This document shows, in pieces, positions 10,411 to 21,488 of a stretch of DNA of 64,000 bases. The notes beneath the pieces are model-generated. The model searched no databases. It worked only from the letters and a program-made list of their open reading frames with translations, and had not been told where the DNA came from. Positions within the stretch are counted from its first letter, which is position 1; each line of letters begins with the position of its first letter. Origin of the DNA: Lithobates sylvaticus (Eukaryota; Chordata; Amphibia; Anura; Ranidae); NCBI GenBank assembly GCA_028564925.1, contig CM053029.1:294911168-294975167 (forward strand), given 5' to 3'. The translations under genes were made by a program, and so were the position numbers.

Positions 10411-10680
10411 TTAAGGCCCCTTTCACACTTGTGCGACTCCAAAGTCGCACGATTTTGCAGTGATTCGCGGCTGCGATTTTTGCCGCGATTTCAAGGAATG
10501 CCTGTGTAAGTGGCATCAAAATCGGACAATAGTAGTGCAGGGACTACTTTTGAAGTCGGAAGGACTTGAAGTCGTACTAATATGAATGGCTGTCATTCGA
10601 AATCATGGGGAACGACTTGTCATGCTACTTTGCAGTCCCAAATCGTGGGACAAGTCGTATAAGTGTGAAAGGGGCCTAAG
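10411..10680. mobile_element. MITE with CCCCTTTCACACTT termini
   Basis: The left end AAGGCCCCTTTCACACTTGT is the inverse of the right end AAGTGTGAAAGGGGCCT. The 270-bp interior is palindromic around AAGTCGNA-type words. Related ends occur at 27541-27830 and 37864-38287. Non-coding. Confidence 0.75.
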
Positions 10681-10799
10681 GCAGATTTCTAGAAGACCTC
10701 TTTAGGTTAAATGAGAACTCAAGGCTAATATGGCCAGGTGATGTGTTCATCTGTCTTACCTCCATGCCATTTCAAGAATTGGCTCATCTATAAGTCTTA

Positions 10800-11211
10800 A
10801 GCCCCATACACACGGTCGGATTTTCCGATGGATTCTGTCCTATCGGACAATGTTGTCAGAAATTCCGACCGTGTGTAGGCACCATCGGACAGTTTCCATC
10901 AGATTGTCCGACGGACAAAGTTCTATCTCCTGCTGGATAGATTTTCCGACAACAAAGTCCGATCATACCAATTCCGATCGTGTGTAGCGAATTCCGACCG
11001 GACAAAGTGCCACGCATGCTCAGATCACATTACAAGACCAAAGCTATTGGCTACTAGCCTCTACGTAGTCCCGTCGTACGCAACAAACGTCACCACGTTC
11101 AGAATGATCGGATTTTCCGACAACTTTGTCCGACCGTGTGTATGCAACACCAGTGTCGGACCAAATCCGATGGATTTGGTGGTCGGATTTTCCGACCGTG
11201 TGTATGGGGCT
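10800..11211. mobile_element. Harbinger-derived MITE with TTA target duplication
   Basis: A 412-bp element beginning AGCCCCATACACACGGTCGG and ending with the inverse, CCGACCGTGTGTATGGGGCT, between TTA trinucleotides (10797-10799 and 11212-11214). Termini and several internal blocks (GTCCGACGGACAAAGT, ACGCATGCTCAG) match the autonomous Harbinger at 14398-22002. PIF/Harbinger elements duplicate a 3-bp TWA target, so this is a deletion derivative or close relative moved by that transposase type. No coding sequence. Confidence 0.9.
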
Positions 11212-11249
11212 TTACAGTGATCACTTTAATCAGTGACTATGATAGATGG

Positions 11250-12090
11250 CCACATTAACCAACAAGGAGACAAGGACAGTGGACCACAGTGTGATTACAC
11301 AGGGTCTGTTTGGTCATGCATAATAAAGCATGCAGGTTTGTTCTGGGGCCTATCCTGGAAAGAAACTTAGAGTGGAAGTCCAGGCTATTATTATACAGGA
11401 TTTTTATTATTATCATACCAGATTTATATAGTGACAATAGTTTGTGCAACATTTTACAACATGAGGGCAGACGGTACAGTTACAATACAATTCGATACAG
11501 GGGGAATCAAGTTATGCAAAAGGTAATAACCGTGGGGGATGATCTGATGGAGAAAATAAAAGTACAGTTGTTAGGTAGGGGCAGAATAGGCGTCTCTGAA
11601 GAGAAGGGTTTTCAGGGATCATCTAAAAGCAAACAGAGTAGAATATAGTCAGACAGATTGAGGTAGGGAGTTCCAGAGGATGGGAGAGGCTCGGGAAAAA
11701 TCCTGGAGACGAGCATGGGAGGAGGTGACAAAGGAACTAGAGAGCAGGCGGTCTTGGGAGGAACATAGAGATCAATTTGGTTGGTATTTTAATATTAGGT
11801 AAGTGATGTAATTGGGGGCAGAGTTGTGGATGGCTTTGCACGTTGTTAGTATTTTGAATTTAATTTGTTGAGAGAGTGGAAGCCAGGGGGGGGGGGGATT
11901 GTCAGAGAGGGGTGGCAGACACTGACCGGTTGGTAAGGTGGTTAAGTATGGCAGCAGCATTCATGATGGACTGAAGGGCGCATGGATAGTCTATGTAAAG
12001 GTAATCCTGTGAGGAGGGAGTTGCAGTAGTCGAGGCGGGAAATTACCAGGGAGTGAACTAGGAACTTTGTGGTGTGTTTAGAGGCTAGAA
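11250..12090 (-). mobile_element. L2/CR1-group LINE fragment (RT C-terminal end)
   Basis: On the - strand the sequence reads [17 protein letters not shown] (about 12050-11998), then LPLSQQIKFKILTTCKAIHN (about 11873-11814), then WNSLPYLNLS-like residues and a tail of TAATAATAAAAATCCTG type. This order is the C-terminal end of an L2/CR1-group LINE reverse transcriptase and its 3' tail. It is 5'-truncated and carries stops and frame changes, so it is an inactive copy. Part was duplicated in tandem (next entry). Confidence 0.8.
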
Positions 12091-12481
12091 CAAACTAAGC
12101 TTAAAAGGGCTCCCACCGACCTTCTAACAACTATACCTTGTAGAAGGAAGATGCTTATACATGCCTATTCTCAGTGCACTGCGATCCAGTCACGTAATCG
12201 GCTCCCAGCAGCTGGCTTCAGGGTTGAGGAACGCATGGATAGCCTATGTAAAGGTAATCCTGTGAGGAGGGAGTTGCAGTAGTTGAGGCGGGAGATGACC
12301 AGGGAGTGAACTAGGAGCTTTGTGGTGTGTTTTGAGGCTAGAACAAACTAAGCTTAAAAGGGCTCCCACCCACCTTCTAACAACTATACCTTGTAGAAGG
12401 AAGATGCTTATACATGCCTATTCTCAGTGCACTGTGATCCAGTCACGTAATCGGCCCCCAGCAGCTGGCTTCAGGGTTGTG
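11981..12481. repeat. 253-bp tandem duplication across a LINE/MITE junction
   Basis: Two head-to-tail copies (11981-12233 and 12234-12481) with only a handful of differences. Each starts in LINE sequence (CATGGATAG then CTATGTAAAGGTAATCC) and ends in MITE sequence (CAGCAGCTGGCTTCAGGGTT). The duplication therefore postdates both insertions. Confidence 0.92.
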
Positions 12482-12712
12482 GAGGGACAATTAACAGATA
12501 CCACATAGTAAGCCTATGGGTGACGTTACCGCCAAGGCAGTTCATCTGTTGCTGGTACACTCTCCTCTCCCTTGAAGCTGGCCTTTGGGAAGATCACTTG
12601 ACCGGACCTGAACGCTCTGAGAATAGGTAAGTATAAGCAGCTTCCTTTTACAGGGTAGTTTTATAGGAGTTGGGTGGGTAGGAGCCATTTTAAGCTTAGT
12701 TAGTTCTAGCCC
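12345..12712. mobile_element. Palindromic MITE
   Basis: The left arm GGCTAGAACAAACTAAGCTT and the right arm AAGCTTAGTTAGTTCTAGCC are inverted, as are inner blocks GGGCTCCCACCCACC and GGTGGGTAGGAGCC. Arms are about 90 bp around a 180-bp centre. The copy at about 12085-12233 is only the left part, owing to the tandem duplication. A TTTACAACCCCTTTAA end of another MITE follows at 12757-12772. Confidence 0.75.
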
Positions 12713-12775
12713 GGACTTCTACATTAGGATGCATTAAGGTGAAAAAACACCAGGGTTTACAACCCCTTTAAATAC

Positions 12776-13759
12776 TGCAGCCTAAAGGAGGTTTGGACAT
12801 TGGTAATAATACAAAATTGTAAGCTAGCCACCATATAACCTCTCCTCTACCTGGCATGCCTCAGTTTTTTTTTTTTGCTAGTTCCCCTATGAAGATGGAC
12901 GCTCTCGAGAAAAATCTAACAATTTCTTCTTGCAAAATTGTTTTTTCTTCATGAAAATGTTTTCCTTGGGACTTTAAAACATCAAGATTCCTCACAACAC
13001 AGTTGCTTGGGTATATAGCATCTCTCCGGATTGGTTTTTCCTCAGTACTAGCTTTACCCTGACATTGCTGAACTGGACAGAATGTACTGTGTTGTCTGCA
13101 GAGCCCTTTCCAGCTTCAGAGCTGTGGCACAGCCCTAGGTGTGACTTTCTTGTCCATCTTTGAAGACTCACTTTACAAGTAAGGCTGGTTAAACTAAAGC
13201 GCAGTTACCTCTTTATTACACCATTGAGCACCTTTTTTAAATTACCCACTACTGCTGGTTCACTGTGCTAAGGGTTAAGGCTGAGGGACTGAATACTGAT
13301 GTAATCCACTGGATGGAGCCATGCGTGCTCCGTTCTGTCCTTACAACCACTGGACACAATGGACACACAGAGCGGCTGAGAAGCAAGCCCGCATGAGTGC
13401 CTCTATAGCAAGCGGTTTGCTATAGGGGCACTTGGCAGGGGGGAGTAGCCAGGAGCACTGTCAGGGGACCAGATAATAGAAGGATCAGGTCTGCTCTGTG
13501 CAAAACCATTGCCCAGAGCAGGTTAGTATGACATGTTTGTTATTTTAAAAAATATTTTTAGGTTTGCAGTCACTATCCAGGCTATAGTGTAGCTAGACAA
13601 CCATCTTTTGAAGGATTCATCACCCTGTACGTCTGTACATGTCCAATGAACTATTCATATTCTTCATGCTTTCCATTGGGTAATCAACCTCCAAAAGGCT
13701 GCCCTCCAGTCTTTTCTTTGTATGGATACTTAGGCCTCTTCCTAGCCATGATCCAGGCT
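12776..13759. other. Intron with a decayed MITE copy
   Basis: About 13285-13575 is a degraded copy of the TGGTTGTAAACC-type MITE (AGCAAGCGGTTTGCTATAGG and GTCTGCTCTGTGCAAAACCA blocks). No gene or other recognised feature in the rest. Confidence 0.5.
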
Positions 13760-14310
13760 AAATTTTTTTCTTTCAGCAAACAAGTTCCTATTTCTAAGGT
13801 TTAATGCTCGGATGTTAGGAGACAAAAGGCATCCCTCTGTGAGATTCTCCATGAGAGCCTTCGGCCTTATGGTCGCCTCATTCTAGGCTGTTCCCGTCAC
13901 TAAGTTCCACTCAAGGCCTCTCCAACACAACATTCCGCTGGCCTATAATAAACACACTCCATCTCTCAGCTTCCCTCCAGTCAAGCGAGGATCTCCCTAG
14001 CTTGATAGATTGCCAATCAAGCCTTGGAAATGGGAAAGTCATTTCACACTTATGGAACAGATGCCAGCCTCACAGGCCAGGAAAGAGTGTTCCAGTTTTT
14101 CATAGTTCAGAATATCAGAAGGTAACCCAGGGAAAGAAAAACTCCCCATCAATATTTTTAAGCTCACAGCAATGAAATTGGTTCTGCACCACTGGACTCC
14201 CCTTCTTCAAGGACACCCAGTCAGTGTGCAGTCAAAGAATGCTAAGGCAGTGGTCTATACGTATCTATAATCAGGGGGTGCAAGCTATTGTGAGAATGGT
14301 GCAAAATTGA
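13760..14310 (+). mobile_element. DIRS-type retroelement fossil, fragment 2
   Basis: A small, heavily decayed + strand fragment of the reverse transcriptase/RNase H part of a DIRS-order element. Recognisable words are RAFGLMVAS, TKFHSRPLQ and HWTPLLQGHPVSVQS, matching the same region of the fossil at 3618-6166. Several breaks; no ends found. Old. Confidence 0.6.
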
Positions 14311-15424
14311 ATCATCTTAGGGTATTTCCTCTGTTTTTAGCTATCGTTGTAGGCTCAAAATAGGTGGCAGAAGTTTCACAGCACAAACCCCCACTAAAGC
14401 CCCATACACACGGTCGGACTTTTTCATGGATTCTGTCCGATCGGACAATGTTGTTGAAAAATCAGACCGTGTGTATGCACCATCGGACAGTGTACGTCGG
14501 GTTGTCCGACGGACAAAGTCTTATCTCCTGCTGGAAAGATTTGCCGACAACACGGTCCGATCACACCAAATCCGATCGTGTGTATGGTTGTCCGACGGAC
14601 AAAGTGCTACGCATGCTCAGAAGAAATTCTGTGACGGAAGCGCTCGGTCAGGTAAAAATACCTTTCCTAATCGACACAGCACATTCGTCACGCTGCAATG
14701 TTAAAATGTCTTTAATGCAGCGCATTCTCTTTTTCTTTACAATGCAACAAGAATGACATGTTTTAGCTGCTCCTATTCACCCGCACTTCTCACAAACTTA
14801 GTTCTTTATTACTTTTCAGCATTTATACACTACATGTTTATTTTTATTCAGATCGTAAAAGAATCTTTGTTATATTTTTAGCATTATTTTTTATTTTTTT
14901 TATTTTTTTTGGGAATACATATTTGAAGGAGATTTTTTTTTTTTTTTTGGAGGGGGGTTGTGTGTCTCAACTTAGCAAAACCACATTATTAACATTTGTA
15001 TTTCTTGCTTAAATTTACTAGGAGTTTGTTGGTTGTTGGTGCCCCTTGTTAATTCTACTTTAGGATTAGTGAAATGTACCTGCCTACTCAAAGAAAAACT
15101 GTCATTGTAGAAAAGTAAAACACAATAGTCAATGCTTATTTCAAATCCAAAAAACATTTATTTAGGTCTCAGCAACAAACCAAAGAGGAACGCAGCCATG
15201 GTGAAACTTGGGGAATTTGCAAAGCCTTGGACACCCACGGCAACCATCATTTTTCACGCTTAGAAAATTGGGGGGCCTGAGGAGTACCTATCTAAATAAT
15301 AAGGGAGTGCAATCTGGTCCTGAAGTCCAAAACATCCGGAACTGCAGCAGATGCCATCTAGGTCCCCAGGCTCTGGTCCTACGAGAGGCTCCATCTTCTC
15401 TCAGACCAGACTGAATCAAGGTCA

Positions 15425-16584
15425 TCACTCTCTTGTCTTCCTTGTACTCTTCCTTCCACGCCGTGGTGCTGGTGCTGGTGGGGTGGCAGAAGGAGGAGGA
15501 GGAGGCGGAGCAAGGTCACTCTCGCAAACATGTGTGAGTGGGGTCATCTCCCCAGCCATCCCCTCATTTAGTATTTTGAGGATGACATCCTCACACATGC
15601 TGCGTTGCCCCGCCTCCATACCCGTCATTTTACTGCCAACCAAGGAGGCAAAGGCCTCCTCGTAGGTGGGTGTGGCATATAGGGAGGCTGAAGCATCTTT
15701 GATCAGCTGGAGCGCTGACTCTCCCACCTCCCCCATGCTTTTCGCCCTTCTGTAGGGAAGGCGGAGGGGAGGGACTTGTCAGGCTCCTAGGCCTACCCCC
15801 CTGTTGGCTGCCACTAACCCCTGCCTCCTCCTGACTGCCACCTTCCACAGCCACCTCCTGGCTGAGGTCTTCCTGTGTATGAAAAAGGGACATAGTTTCA
15901 GTTATTTGTTCATCAAACACACACAATTCTCATCTAGTGACTGTTGCAAAATGTTTACAAATAGAAAACCATACAATTCTCAGCCCTGCAGTTTAGACTC
16001 TTCCCAAAAATGTCTCCAACACCACTGTCTGTTGATATGTCAATCACGTTAGGAACTAAGCAATTGGGGATCCTGAATTAACTGAACATCATTCATTATT
16101 CCCCAAAATGGTTACAAAACTACTATACCTGGAACAAGCTGGGCTCCTGCACATCTTCCAGACTGGAAGGCCCAGGTTGGTCCTCGGAAGCCTCATCAGG
16201 GGTGGCGTACGCGGAAGGACGCGTGCAAGGAAGAGTCGAGAGTGACTTCCTGACATTAGCCTGGTCTTTGAGAAAGTGGAGCCTCTCATAGTACCAGAGC
16301 GTGGGGACATAGACATCAGCTGCTGCAGCTCCAGATGCTAGGGACTTCCGGACCTTATTGCGCTCCCAGAAATAGGTACTCTTCATGTTATTTATTTTTA
16401 CTTTTAAGTTTGCCACGGTTGCCATGGGCAGGTTTGGCTTTACAAATGCCACAAGTTTCAGCATGGCTGCGTACCTCTTTGGTCTGTTGCTGTAGTCACG
16501 GTGCTTTGGTTGCCATAAGAGGGGAAATTCCCTGTATTTATCAATGAAGAGGGGGAGAAAACTCACGTCGTAGAAGGCCTCCAT
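15425..16584 (-). CDS. MADF-domain DNA-binding protein of the Harbinger element
   Basis: Exon 1 is 16584-16129: ATG six bases after a CTTGCAG acceptor-like site, donor GTATAG. It encodes a MADF (Adf-1-like, Myb-related) domain over about residues 1-95: FIDKYREFPLLWQPKHRDYS, then MATVANLKVKINNMKSTYFW and VPTLWYYERLHFLKDQ. Exon 2 starts at 15872 after TTTCATACACAG. It first reads an acidic Ser/Gly-rich linker, but the family-like C-terminal segment (EEAFASLVGSKMTGMEAGQR, CEDVILKILNEGM) is in another frame from about 15750. The simplest reading is a 1-nt indel near there; the short possible intron (about 56 nt) does not restore the frame. A poly(A) signal (AATAAA on this strand) lies at 15162-15157. 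MADF proteins bind DNA and could target element ends; that is inference. Confidence 0.8.
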
Positions 16585-16896
16585 CACCTCTGCAAGACAC
16601 AACACCACACAAAACAATATAAATAATGTCAGCCTAAACTCTCCTAATCTTCTCCATAAAGAAGCCTCAAGTTCTAATCAGTCTAGGCTAGTTATGTACC
16701 AACGTCAAATTGTACCTTCGTTTCTAGCGATCGTCTCGTGCGTGAGCTTTCTCTCCCCTCGTCTCCCAGATCGTGGCTACGACACAGGCGTGTGACGTTT
16801 TATATACAGTGCGCATGCGTCAAACTCCGCCCGCCCCTGACGATCTTTCTCGTCTATTCCCCACCCCTTCTCTTTACGGCGCAGTGGGGAGAGCAC
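16585..16896. promoter_or_regulatory. Divergent promoter region of the Harbinger element
   Basis: The 312 bp between the MADF gene (-) and the Myb/SANT gene (+), whose start codons face away from each other. It contains TTTTATATACAG near 16798, a possible TATA box for the + gene, and CpG-containing words such as TGCGCATGCG. A CTTGCAG site just before the MADF start (- strand) may mark an upstream non-coding exon. Core elements are inferred from sequence only. Confidence 0.5.
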
Positions 16897-18238
16897 ATGG
16901 CGGGGACACAGCAGGTGCGCCCCAAATATCCCACCAACGAGGAGGAGGACGAGGAAAGTCCGGAGGCAGAAACGTCCCGATCCCGGAGCCTGAAATTCAA
17001 GGCCTCCAATATGTCATTTGGAGAAATGTTGGAGATGGTGGACATATTAAAGAGGAGCGACTATGATGGGAAGTATGGGCCTTACCTCAACCCCAATGTC
17101 CGCAAGGCCAAGATCATGTCTAAAGTTGTGAGAAGGCTGTACAATCATTTTGGGGTACAACGATCCAAGGAGCAACTCAGGAAACGCTGGTCAGACCTGA
17201 AACTGAGGGAGGCCGATCAGTACAGAAAGATCAAGCGAATTCTTCAAAAAAGTAAGTAGTTGTGTTTTGTGTTTGCTTTCTTGCTTGCATACTGCTCCAT
17301 GTGGTTTGATTTTTACAAAGTTGTACATTCCAAAATGGCCACTTTCAGGTTCGTCTGTGCATTCGATCGTACTCCGCCTCGATCTTTCTGCCACTGTCAT
17401 GATCGTGTGTGTCCATTCGATCGTACGCAACCTCGATCGTTCGGCCACTTATAATACGATGTTTGGTGTTTTTTTTGGGGAAAGGAAGTTTGTTCTCACT
17501 AGAAATGTCATCAAGAATGTAAAGCCAATTTATTCTATGTAAAGGAGAGGTCACCCAGTAGCTGTTTACCCATCTGGACTCTAGAGCACTAGTGCTGGGA
17601 CACCCAAACCCCCTTTTTATTATGCTTTTCCACACATGTGCTCCAGTGGATACTAGAGGGGGGTCTCCATCACACAAACTTCTACCAAAAAGCTAGTAAG
17701 TTTAGCACCTTTACAAAGTGACTACAGTCATGTAGTTGGCATTTGTAACTGGCCAAACAAAAATAGTGTCCGTCACTTTCAAGCAATGTTTGTCATTTCC
17801 TATTTCTGCCCTCAATAGATTGTGTTGCTAAATCTTCCTTTTGTACATTCTCATAGGGGAGCGAAAACTTGGCCCGTCTGAGGAAACCCCAAAACCAACA
17901 CCTCCCAAAAAAGGTGAAAGAGCAGAAGCAGAGGAGGAAGGAGAGATCATCGAACTTGGAGAAATTGTCACCACAACAGGTGAGTGTGGGAGAACACAGC
18001 TACTGGTAAGCTAATCAATGTATGGCTGCCTCATTTCCAACACCCGATTTTTGTTTGTTTGTGGTTTTTAGGTGACGTGGATGTTGTGGAAGAAAAATCG
18101 CACTTTACCACAGAGAGTGCCCACGTACTCATCGGGGAGATAATGGTCTGCAATAGAGATCTAGATTACATAAAGCAAAACATCAATGATGTTCAACAAA
18201 AATTGAAGAACATCATTGATGTTTTAGGAAAAATATGA
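16897..18238 (+). CDS. Myb/SANT-like (trihelix) protein of the Harbinger element
   Basis: Three exons with consistent phases: 16897-17251 (donor GTAAGT), 17857-17979 (acceptor CTCATAG, donor GTGAGT) and 18072-18238 (acceptor TTTTTAG). The product is about 214 residues: an acidic N-terminus (NEEEDEESPE), a Myb/SANT-like domain (about 35-115; FGEMLEMVDILKRSDYDGKY, FGVQRSKEQLRKRWSDLK), a Pro/Glu-rich linker and a C-terminal helical, probably coiled-coil segment (YIKQNINDVQQKLKNIIDVL). Harbinger elements typically pair the transposase with such a Myb-like partner, which takes it into the nucleus and to element ends. The start is the in-frame MAGTQQ codon; an upstream open stretch lacks domain similarity. 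A decayed relative is at 63676-63974. Confidence 0.88.
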
Positions 18239-18302
18239 AAACGCACCAAGTAATTAACACACATTTGTGCCAGCTTCTGAACACATTTGCAACTTAAGAA
18301 CT

Positions 18303-18563
18303 GTGTGAAATTTGGAACATGCACACATTGTGTCCACATGTGCTAGCTCCCATCATGGTGGATGAATGCCAACGTTTTTTTAGGGGGTGCAACCACTTTA
18401 CGAACTACGAAAGTGGTTGTGGTGAAGGGGTTGCACCCCCAAAAAACGTCCATTCATCCCCATGATGGAAAATGGCACTTTTGAAGCTTCTAGGCATGTG
18501 TTTTACCATCTAATGACCATTTTCAGACCCAAATTGTGTGCATGTTCTAAATTTCCACTTTCC
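18303..18563. repeat. Large hairpin between convergent Harbinger genes
   Basis: Outer arms (TGAAATTTGGAACATGCACA at 18305 and its near-inverse at about 18535-18562) enclose inner arms: GGGGGTGCAACCACTTT and its inverse, plus CCATCATGG-containing segments at 18350 and 18468. It begins 65 bp after the Myb/SANT stop codon and lies downstream of the convergent transposase gene. It could be a nested MITE or part of the element; no TWA flanks were established. Confidence 0.75.
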
Positions 18564-19313
18564 AGGGGTGACCCCCCCATGTGATGAAGGCAAGATCAAA
18601 CACACTTTGAACATATAGTCATGTCTGATCTTGTCTTCACTTTACAAAGTTGAACTTTCCTAGTTCCTAGGTTCTGTTTTGCTCCATGCCTGGTTTTACC
18701 AATTGCGGAATGTTTGTAAACAATGTTGTAAATAACCAAGATGTTGTCAGTTTGGGCGTGAAGATTGTAAACGCACTTGTGAATGTTTTCCAAGTAAACT
18801 TTTTTATTTTTCTAAATGTGTGGCTTCCTTATTTCAAAAACACAATGCATTATGTATGTCAAATGTAAAGGATATGGGGGGCAATTGGTGTTATTTACTA
18901 AAGGCAAGTCCACTTTGCACTGCAAGTTTCTTTTCCAGGGCACTTTTTCACTGCACTTGTAGAGCATAGTCGATTTGACTTATGTAAATGACACCCACAG
19001 TGCTTTGTACGAAAACACGGAGCACAGCATTTTGGAGAATACACACATGTCTGACCTGGTGATGAAAAGGAGTATTTTGGGTGTCAGTTATGCAGTACAA
19101 ACCTTCTCTAGACCAAAGATTAGGTAGCAAACACACAACATGAGAATAATCTTTTTGGGAAGAAGAGACTGTTACCTCCTTTTGCCCAGAAAGTGCATTC
19201 CCACTGTCGAAGGCAAAGGGAAAACATTTCAAGGTAAAATAAGCTAAAAAGAATACTGAAATGACAAGAAATCATAGGTTGGTTGAAATATCAGATTTAT
19301 TAAAAAATGCCTC

Positions 19314-21488
19314 TCACACATCGTCAGGCAGAGCAATGGCCCCCCTACCCACAAAGTACTCCATATATTGCTCGCGGACCGCGCGGGCATTTAGAGGGGG
19401 CAAGCCTGGACGTGCCACTTGAAGGGCTGTGAGGTCCGCATTTGGAGGGCCCTCCACATCTGGGCCAACGGGCACCACATAGTTCCTGTTATGTCTTTTG
19501 AGGAAGTTGTGCAATATGCAACAGGCATGAACTATGTGGTTCAGTTTGTATTCCGCCAAGTTAATTGCCGTCAAGAACAGGCGGAAGCGGCTGGCCAGGA
19601 TGCCAAAAGTGTTCTCCACAACTCTTCTGGCTCTGGACAGCCTGTAGTTAAAGACCCTCTGGTCTGGGGTGAGGGTCCTCATCGGGAACGGCCTCATCAC
19701 ATGGGGAGTCAACGCAAATGCTTCATCTGCGACAAAGACGAAGGGGAGTCCTTCTGCATTCTCCTCTGGAGGTGGCAAGCACAGACTGCCACTTTGGAGA
19801 CACCAGTAGAACTCCGTGTGCGTAATGGCACCACCATCTGAGATCCGGCCGTTCATCCCCACGTCCACATACATAAATTCATATGTTGCCGACACCACCG
19901 CCAACATCACTACACTATTAAACCCTTTATAATTATAATAGTAGGACCCCGAGTTGGGCGGTGGGACGATGCGGACGTGTTTCCCATCAATTGCCCCTCC
20001 GCAGTTAGGAAAGTCCCAACGGCTGGCAAAGTGGGAGGCCACAGTCTGCCATTCCTGTGGCGTGGAAGGGAACTGTGGAGTGAAACAAGAAAAACGAATT
20101 AGTCACTTTGCACATAAACATTGCAAGCAGATTAGACAATCAACATCTTGGAACAAGAGCATTGTATAAAATTGGAGGCTGGAAAGTATTTGCACAGAAA
20201 AGTAGAGGCTCCCCTTCACAGATTACTCACCCCCCATCAATCCCCACACTTCTGATGGGCCATTGGCAATAACTAGGGTTTTGGGGGGGGGGGGGGTTGT
20301 TGGACAGGTAACCCTCTGCACTTCATTGATTGGCAAATGGCTCAATAATGTGTGCTAGTTTGGCCAGACCCTCTGTACTTAACACTATTGGCAGCCCCCA
20401 GGAAAGCTAAACTAACATTTCAACCCCCCCCCCCCCCCCCCCCCCCCAAAAAAAAGGAAAGCACATTGTGACATTCTGAAATTACCAAGCAAGATAATAG
20501 GAGGGAAAGAACACAAAAAATTAGGAAATGGAAAGTATGGAGGCAGCCCCTTGCACTACATGCTTTGCAGAATTCATCCCTAAAGATGCCCACTATAAAG
20601 AGGTAGGTATATAGTGTGTATTGACCTTGGGAAAGCCAGCAGATAGAGGATTGGTACCATCTGACAGAGCAGTTGGGGGAGGGGGTTCCTAATGAGTTTG
20701 CCCCCCCCCCCCCACCAAAAACAATAAAAAAAAGGGGCTCTACATGAAGTAAACCACACAGCAAACATTTGTGCATATTTTAGGGGGTGTTTGGGGGCAA
20801 AAAATACTATGCAGCAGACAAAATACATTGCTTAAGTGACTAGGCCATAGGTGTCTATTGGGGCAGAAGAGCATGCTGGGGAGGTAAGTGAAGGGAAAAA
20901 TGCATGAAGGAGAAAAGGGGCACAGCATATTACAGCATATTGCAATCATGGTAATTAGGGAAGGAGGTCAAAAATAGAAGACATTAGCAAACAGAGCATA
21001 CATAGACGGGAATAGTAAAGTATAAATGTTACCTTAATATAGTCCTCCTGCAGGACCTGGATGATGGCAGAACAGGTCTCTGGAATAATGATTCCCAGGG
21101 CCTGGGGAGAGATACCTGAAGAGAACTTCAAATCCTGAAGACTTCTCCCTGTCGCCAAGTACCTCAACGTGGCAACAAGCCTCTGCTCCGGAGTAATGGC
21201 TTGTCTCATGCAGGTATCCTGCCGGCTGATAAAGGGGGTCAGCAAAGCCATAAGACGGTGAAAATCGGGGTCCGTCATCCGGAGAAAGTTCCTGAAATCA
21301 TCAGGATTATTCTCCCGGATCTCACGAAGCAAAGGCATGTGCGAGAATTGGTCACGCTGAAGCAACCAATTCTTGGTCCACATACTCCTCGTCACTCTGT
21401 TCATGGACGGGTCTTGGGTCAAAGCTAAAAGCCCGACACCAATTCCGCGTACAGCACGAACTCGGCGACGAGTACGCACGGGAAACAT
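19314..21488 (-). CDS. PIF/Harbinger transposase (HARBI1-like DDE nuclease)
   Basis: Two exons on the - strand: 21488-21033 (donor GTAACA) and 20072-19314 (acceptor CTCCACAG), joined in phase 0, giving 404 residues. The N-terminal half has a helix-rich domain (FRNFLRMTDPDFHRLMALL, ITPEQRLVATLRYLATGRS). The second exon holds the DDE catalytic domain: first Asp in GGAIDGKHVRIVPP (about D181), second in VGMNGRISDGG (about D231), Glu in RRVVENTFGILASRFR (about E305), with VADEAFALTPHVMRPFP between. All three catalytic residues are present, and length and order match the family. The 960-bp intron contains long G and C runs. A poly(A) signal (AATAAA on this strand) lies at 19301-19296. It cuts and joins DNA at the element's termini in the nucleus with a Myb-like partner. 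Confidence 0.94.

Noticed and set aside
15351-15665. Plus-strand frame opposite the MADF exon
   Set aside because: It is antisense to a segment with clear family features on the - strand.
19419-19841. Plus-strand frame opposite the transposase
   Set aside because: It is a shadow of the DDE domain, whose catalytic motifs are on the - strand.
20280-20450. G and C runs in the transposase intron and downstream, as possible functional quadruplexes
   Set aside because: Homopolymer runs of this type recur throughout the window (28800, 32038, 36640, 36840) and look like simple low-complexity sequence.
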